Below are positions 59,888 to 64,000 of a stretch of DNA of 64,000 nt, in pieces. The notes beneath the pieces were generated by a model. That model did not search any database. It was not told the DNA's origin and saw nothing but the letters and a program-made list of their open reading frames with translations. Positions within the stretch are counted from its first letter, which is position 1; every line of letters starts with the position of its first letter. The position numbers and the translations under genes were made by a program. This DNA comes from Hyphomicrobiales bacterium (GTDB lineage: Bacteria > Pseudomonadota > Alphaproteobacteria > Rhizobiales > Rhizobiaceae): contig UEIF01000021.1 in the NCBI GenBank assembly GCA_900468805.1, positions 311,397-375,396 on the forward strand. Direction: 5' to 3'.

Positions 59888-60523
59888 TTATCCCGCAAAA
59901 GCGATCAGATTTCCATCTGGATCGCAGACGATGAATGTTCTGGCACCCCAGGGCTCCAGCCGCAGCGGCTGGTGAAACGGAACGCCGTTTGCGGTGTATT
60001 CGAGAAAAAGCGCCTTCACGTCATCAAGCGTAATCGTCGCGGACAGGATATCCTTCTCACGTTGGCGAATCTCCGGATGGAAAGCCGGCATTTCGACGTG
60101 TCGGAGGTTGAGCCTCGCCGCACCGCGAACGACCTGTGCGTAGAAGGGCGGCTCGCCATAAATGAAGCCAGGAGCGAAGCCGAGTTTCTGTGAGTAGAAA
60201 TCACAGGCAGCGTGAATATCGCTCACGAAAAGCTGCGGTTGGGCATCGAGCAGTGTCGGTTGGGAGGCAGATTTCTGTCCAGCTGTTGTATTCATGTCGG
60301 TGAGCTCCTTTTTGAGCGCCGACCAGCTTTCAAATCCCTCCTGTGCCGCCACGAGTTCCTGCGCATCGGCAAGCTTGAATTCAAGCTCGAGGATTTGCCG
60401 GTCGTTGAGATGGCGGTAACGGGCAAGCCAATAGCGGATCTCCGCAGCGACAGGATAATAGCGATCCTGATGCCAGCGTTTAAACTGCTTGGCTTTCTTT
60501 CTGAGGTTTTCGATATTCGGCAT
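59888..60523 (-). CDS. VOC-family protein with N-terminal helical extension
   Basis: A 211-residue protein. The first ~75 residues (MPNIENLRKKAKQFKRWH...) form a charged helical module seen before glyoxalase-like or ankyrin domains in proteobacteria. The VOC domain follows from about residue 92 (PQLFVSDIHAACDFYSQKLGFAPGF) and ends FIVCDPDGNLIAFAG. The start fits the common MPNIENL opening; the Shine-Dalgarno is poor. Function unknown; bleomycin-resistance or glyoxalase naming would be only by fold. Confidence 0.8.
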   Translation of the reverse strand: MPNIENLRKKAKQFKRWHQDRYYPVAAEIRYWLARYRHLNDRQILELEFKLADAQELVAAQEGFESWSALKKELTDMNTTAGQKSASQPTLLDAQPQLFVSDIHAACDFYSQKLGFAPGFIYGEPPFYAQVVRGAARLNLRHVEMPAFHPEIRQREKDILSATITLDDVKALFLEYTANGVPFHQPLRLEPWGARTFIVCDPDGNLIAFAG

Positions 60524-60640
60524 GGCGCAAGGTTTTGATGTTGTAGGCGGGCATAGCCCAGCCGGCACCATTGCCGATGCGCCCTACTGAAAACGCCTGA
60601 TAAGAATGAATTGACGAGACACAGTCGTCAAGCCGCCGCC

Positions 60641-61516
60641 TCAGCTTGCGAAACGGCCTGCATCCGCACCGTAATAGTTCAGATAACGATCGGAAATGCT
60701 TGATATCGGTAGCACGATCAGCACGTCGGTCGTATTGAACGCCTGATCGACGACCGCATGGGAGCCGACCATGGCGCCGAGGCGCAGGTACCCCTTGATA
60801 AGCGGCGGCAGCGCCATCAGCGCCCTTTTCGGATTGACGCCTTCGGCCGGCATCAGGTCCATGTCGCGCGCCAAATGCGGCAGCGCGCCGACCGCCCATT
60901 CATCCTTGGCGAGCACGCTGTGGTAGAGGAAGGAGAGAGCCAGAGCATGACTTTCCGGGTGAACGCCCGGGAAGGAGGCGCAGCCGAACATGGCGCTCAT
61001 GCCGTGCTTCAACGCATAGGCCCAATTGCCCTGCCAGAGCAGTTCGACGATGCGCTTGGTGCGGTATTCCGGCAGCACGCAGGAGCGGCCGAGTTCCATG
61101 AAGCGCTTGTCGGGATGGCGGGCGATGAGCTCATCGATCGCAAATTCCGAAGCCGAGTAAAAACCGCCATTGGCCATGGCAACGTCCTGCCTGAGCAGGC
61201 GGTAAGTGCCGACGATCTGGTCTTCGGTATCGCCCTCGATCGAGCGGTCGAGAACCAGAAGATGGTCGCAGAAAGCGTCGTAAGCGTCGACATCGCGCTC
61301 ACGACGCATGGCGTCCGCCGGCAGCTGAGCCTTCATTTCCTCGACGAAGACACGGTAGCGCACGGACTGAGCGGCATCGATCTCGCTCGCTGTACGGGCG
61401 AGGCGGGTTTCGAGATTGCCGATGCGGCCAAAAACGTCGCCTTCCTTCGGGGCAGCAGCCGTCGACGGCCGGGAGACCTCGGCGGTAGCGTCACAATTAA
61501 GGATGTCAACAGACAT
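60641..61516 (-). CDS. olsB: L-ornithine N-alpha-acyltransferase OlsB
   Basis: A 291-residue GNAT-like acyltransferase making lyso-ornithine lipid from ornithine and 3-hydroxyacyl-ACP, the first step of phosphorus-free ornithine lipid synthesis. Recognisable parts are RYRVFVEEMKAQLP near residue 53, FMELGRSCVLPEYRTKRIVELLWQG near 140, and VNPKRALMALPPLIKGYLRLGA. In S. meliloti olsB neighbours tme, matching this layout. OlsB is induced by low phosphate, but I could not identify a Pho box in the 108-base gap upstream. Confidence 0.88.
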   Translation of the reverse strand: MSVDILNCDATAEVSRPSTAAAPKEGDVFGRIGNLETRLARTASEIDAAQSVRYRVFVEEMKAQLPADAMRRERDVDAYDAFCDHLLVLDRSIEGDTEDQIVGTYRLLRQDVAMANGGFYSASEFAIDELIARHPDKRFMELGRSCVLPEYRTKRIVELLWQGNWAYALKHGMSAMFGCASFPGVHPESHALALSFLYHSVLAKDEWAVGALPHLARDMDLMPAEGVNPKRALMALPPLIKGYLRLGAMVGSHAVVDQAFNTTDVLIVLPISSISDRYLNYYGADAGRFAS

Positions 61517-61624
61517 GGCGATTCTCCCGTCTCCGGCTTATCACACGCCATAAAACACTTATGTACGACAGGAAAGTGACATACCGAATTTGTGCACGCA
61601 AGAAACGTGCCGATTTTCCCAGCT

Positions 61625-63856
61625 TCAGCGCGCCTCAGCCCGACGAGCTGAAAGAGCAACAACCGCCTGCACTTCGGTGAGCAACCTGACCGGATCTACC
61701 GGTTTCACCATGACGCGATTGGCGCCGTTGAGCAAGACCTGTCGCCGCGATTCGTCGCTCTTGTCCGCAGTCAGAACGATGACCGGTACGGGCAGAAGAT
61801 CGAGCCGACGTTCATGTCCCCGAAGGCGTCCCAGCATGTCGATGCCGTTGCCGCCGGGCATGGAAAGATCGCTGATGATGATATCAGGCCTGTCGTCACC
61901 AAGCGCATAGTCGAGCAGGGTCTCGAAATCATCCACATGCCTGACGGAGTGGCCGCCCTTTTCCAGCATGACACGCACCAGCATGGCATTGATCGGATCG
62001 TCCTCGCCGAGAAGGACGGAAAAGCCGACGCCCATCGCCGTCCGCTCTGCAATCGAGGGACCAAGGCCAGGCTGGTTGTCGTTCAGCGCATCGCGCTTCT
62101 CCATGCCGCGCATGCGCCCACGCAGCACGTCGATCAGCGACTGCTCGCGCAGCGGCCGGATCAGCCATGCATCGAACAGGTCGAGCGAATGCGAATTGCG
62201 CTCTTCCGGATTGACGAGCAGCACCTTGCGCAGGCCAAGCGCTGCGATCTCCGTGCGATCGGCAATATGCAGCGAGAACTCCTCGGACATGCGGTGATCG
62301 ATGATGATATCGGTCGGCCTGTCGCCGCTGCGGGCAAGCGACAGCAGGCTTTCGCGCGCCGCCTCGCCGCTGGCGACCAGGTGGCAGCGCCCTCCAAGCG
62401 TCGTAATCGTCTCGGCGATCGCCGTGCGCGCCGCACCGGCCGGGGCGAGCAGCACGATACTGTTGCTCGCCAGCAATGTTTTCCGGCTAGCGGTATCCTC
62501 TTCCGAAAGTTCGATGGGGAAGCGAATGGTGAATTGACTGCCCTCACCCCTCTCGCTTGCAACTGTCAGCGAGCCGCCGAATTCGCGCATGATGCGGGCG
62601 GAGATCGCAAGGCCAAGCCCCGTGCCGTTGCTCTTCTGGGCAAGCGAGCCGCCCTGTTCGAATTCCCCGAATATACGCGCCTGCTCCTCCGCCGTCATGC
62701 CGGGGCCGGTATCGGTCACTGATATCAGCAACTCGCCGGCGGCCCTGGAGATGCGGATGAAGACGCCGCCCGCCTGGGTAAACTTCACGGCATTGCCGAT
62801 GACGTTGAAGAGCACCTGCCGCAGCCGCGCCGGATCGAAGCTCATCAGCTCCGGTACATCGGAGGAAACCGTCGCGCCGATCTCGATACCCTTCTCATGG
62901 GCGCGGTGGGCCAGCATCTCCACGACGCTTTCGACAAGCTTGCGCAGCGATTCCGAGCGCGGGCGGAGCTGGAACCGGCCAACCTCGATGGTGGAGAAGT
63001 CGAGCAGGTCCTCGACGAGCTGGGTCAGCGCGTGGCCTGACTGGCGGATGCTGGTCAGATAACTCTGCTGTTCCTGCGTCAGCTTCGTCTCTGAAATCAG
63101 ATGCGCCATGCCGAGAATACCTGACAGAGGCGTGCGGATTTCGTGGCTGACGGTCGCAAGGAGCCGCGATTTGGCGGCGCTGTTATATTCGGCCTTCCGC
63201 CGCGCCTCCTCGCGGCTCTCCGCGGCAAGCCGCTCTTCAGTCACGTCGCGCGCGATGCTCTGCAGGAGCAGGCGCCCGTTTGCCGGGTCGCGAGTGACGA
63301 CATCATGCCAGAGAAAGATACGCTGCCCGGCCGGTGTCGAGATCTCCACATCATAGCGATGCGACTGTGGGCCGGGACGGAAGGCAAGGCCGATCTCTTC
63401 GCAGGTCTGGCCTTCGGGTTTGGCACGTCCGGTCAGGCGGCGGAACGTCTCATTGGAGCCGATGATGCGCCGGTCCATCATGCGGGTGACGACGATATCG
63501 CCGAGCACGTCGTGGACAGTGCCGAGCAGGCCGGTCGCATCGACGCGTTCCGGTGTCTCCGGGCTGCGGCCGCCGGGTCTGTTTCCGTTCCTGAAAAAAA
63601 GAGCAAGATAACCTGCAATGGCGGCGATCAGAATGATGCCGAAGCCTGCCATGAACGGGCCGCCCCAGTGAGAAAGAAGCAGCAGCAGGATGGCCGAAAG
63701 AAGACCCGATCCGCCGAGCCACTGGAAGAGCAATGGATGCCGGGAGCGAAAGGCAGCCGACGACAGTTCCGCAGCCGCGCGGCCGCGATAGGCCTTAACG
63801 GCAGTTCCGCCGAATGCGGCGGACAATCGTTCCTGGAGCTGCGCCAACCTCTGCAT
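61625..63856 (-). CDS. hybrid sensor histidine kinase with receiver domain
   Basis: A 743-residue membrane sensor. Two adjacent hydrophobic segments (about residues 50-88) have almost no periplasmic loop, suggesting membrane or cytosolic sensing. A PAS-like domain follows (about 112-210), then the HisKA phospho-acceptor His238 in VSHEIRTPLSG. The HATPase has NAVKF, DTGPGM and GTGLGLAI boxes. A diverged receiver-like segment comes next, and a C-terminal receiver has LLGEDDPINAML and SDLSMPGGNG with the phospho-Asp and MVKPV Lys. The cognate output is unknown; no regulator gene adjoins. Confidence 0.88.
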   Translation of the reverse strand: MQRLAQLQERLSAAFGGTAVKAYRGRAAAELSSAAFRSRHPLLFQWLGGSGLLSAILLLLLSHWGGPFMAGFGIILIAAIAGYLALFFRNGNRPGGRSPETPERVDATGLLGTVHDVLGDIVVTRMMDRRIIGSNETFRRLTGRAKPEGQTCEEIGLAFRPGPQSHRYDVEISTPAGQRIFLWHDVVTRDPANGRLLLQSIARDVTEERLAAESREEARRKAEYNSAAKSRLLATVSHEIRTPLSGILGMAHLISETKLTQEQQSYLTSIRQSGHALTQLVEDLLDFSTIEVGRFQLRPRSESLRKLVESVVEMLAHRAHEKGIEIGATVSSDVPELMSFDPARLRQVLFNVIGNAVKFTQAGGVFIRISRAAGELLISVTDTGPGMTAEEQARIFGEFEQGGSLAQKSNGTGLGLAISARIMREFGGSLTVASERGEGSQFTIRFPIELSEEDTASRKTLLASNSIVLLAPAGAARTAIAETITTLGGRCHLVASGEAARESLLSLARSGDRPTDIIIDHRMSEEFSLHIADRTEIAALGLRKVLLVNPEERNSHSLDLFDAWLIRPLREQSLIDVLRGRMRGMEKRDALNDNQPGLGPSIAERTAMGVGFSVLLGEDDPINAMLVRVMLEKGGHSVRHVDDFETLLDYALGDDRPDIIISDLSMPGGNGIDMLGRLRGHERRLDLLPVPVIVLTADKSDESRRQVLLNGANRVMVKPVDPVRLLTEVQAVVALSARRAEAR

Positions 63857-63911
63857 GCATTACAGCTAACATATTGCCCGTTCCGAATGTTTTCAGGAAT
63901 CCGCTAAAAAT

Positions 63912-64000
63912 TTAGTGATCCGCCTTTTTCGGCTTCTGCACCATCTCGTCGAGGATGACGCAGCCAGCGCCGACGGTGATGAAGCTGTCGGCGAGGTTGA
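63912..64000 (-). CDS. lspA: lipoprotein signal peptidase LspA, C-terminal end (cut by window)
   Basis: The last 28 codons of a minus-strand gene that runs out of the window. The peptide starts NLADSFITVGAGCVIL, which contains the second catalytic Asp motif (FNLADS) and last membrane helix of prolipoprotein signal peptidase II, then a short basic tail ending KKADH and TAA. It lies about 55 bases upstream of the histidine kinase gene on the same strand. Confidence 0.8.
   Translation of the reverse strand, partial: NLADSFITVGAGCVILDEMVQKPKKADH

Overview
The window is a GC-rich alphaproteobacterial chromosome segment. It almost certainly comes from a member of the Rhizobiaceae, most likely Rhizobium in the strict sense. 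The evidence is gene order (mutM/ubiE/ubiB, rpsT-dnaA, rph-hrcA-grpE, metK-trmB beside a PraR-type regulator, lnt-tlyC-ybeY-phoH-miaB, trpS-murJ-glnD-mutS, a Tme-type malic enzyme and OlsB) and rhizobial hallmarks: a Mur-type Fur protein lacking CxxC motifs, a ROSE RNA thermometer before an hsp20 gene, and an Hsp20-DUF1150 pair. I saw no rRNA, tRNA, insertion sequence, prophage or CRISPR array.

Layout. 1-2.5 kb: a probable 23-residue protein gene with its own terminator, a class II glutamine amidotransferase and coaBC. 2.6-10.1 kb: accessory block with an EamA exporter, an NmrA-like protein, two SDR oxidoreductases, two LysR regulators each divergent from a likely target, an MFS transporter, and a GFA-domain protein behind a palindromic operator. 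10.1-17.4 kb: a six-gene minus-strand operon that I read as a complete ergothioneine-to-glutamate catabolic pathway, the most interesting item here. 17.5-24.6 kb: ubiB, ubiE, mutM, a crotonase, rpsT and dnaA. 24.7-27.8 kb: a small accessory set (saccharopine-dehydrogenase-like protein, GcvA-type LysR, EamA exporter). 27.8-35.2 kb: hemW, rdgB, a VOC protein, rph, then the heat-shock genes hrcA and grpE, a nucleoside hydrolase, and hsp20-DUF1150. 35.3-49.8 kb: trmB, metK, praR, lnt and a long run of minus-strand housekeeping genes to trpS, then a small secreted M15 peptidase. 49.8-64 kb: murJ, glnD, a small hypothetical gene, mutS, tme, a VOC protein, olsB, a hybrid histidine kinase and the 3' end of lspA.

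How the genes work together. In the 10-17 kb operon, a histidine-ammonia-lyase-fold enzyme lacks the Ala-Ser-Gly triad that forms the MIO cofactor (it has Cys-Ala-Asp). It is followed by a hydantoinase-like amidohydrolase, an N-carbamoyl-amino-acid hydrolase (M20), a DUF917 protein, a TfoX-N protein and a diverged urocanate hydratase. Together they match the steps ergothioneine -> thiourocanate (+ trimethylamine) -> thiohydantoin propionate -> hydantoin-5-propionate -> N-carbamoylglutamate -> glutamate. In the heat-shock group, a sigma-32-type promoter and a ROSE hairpin give two layers of temperature control over hsp20. A palindrome before metK looks like the operator of a SAM/SAH-sensing ArsR-family repressor.
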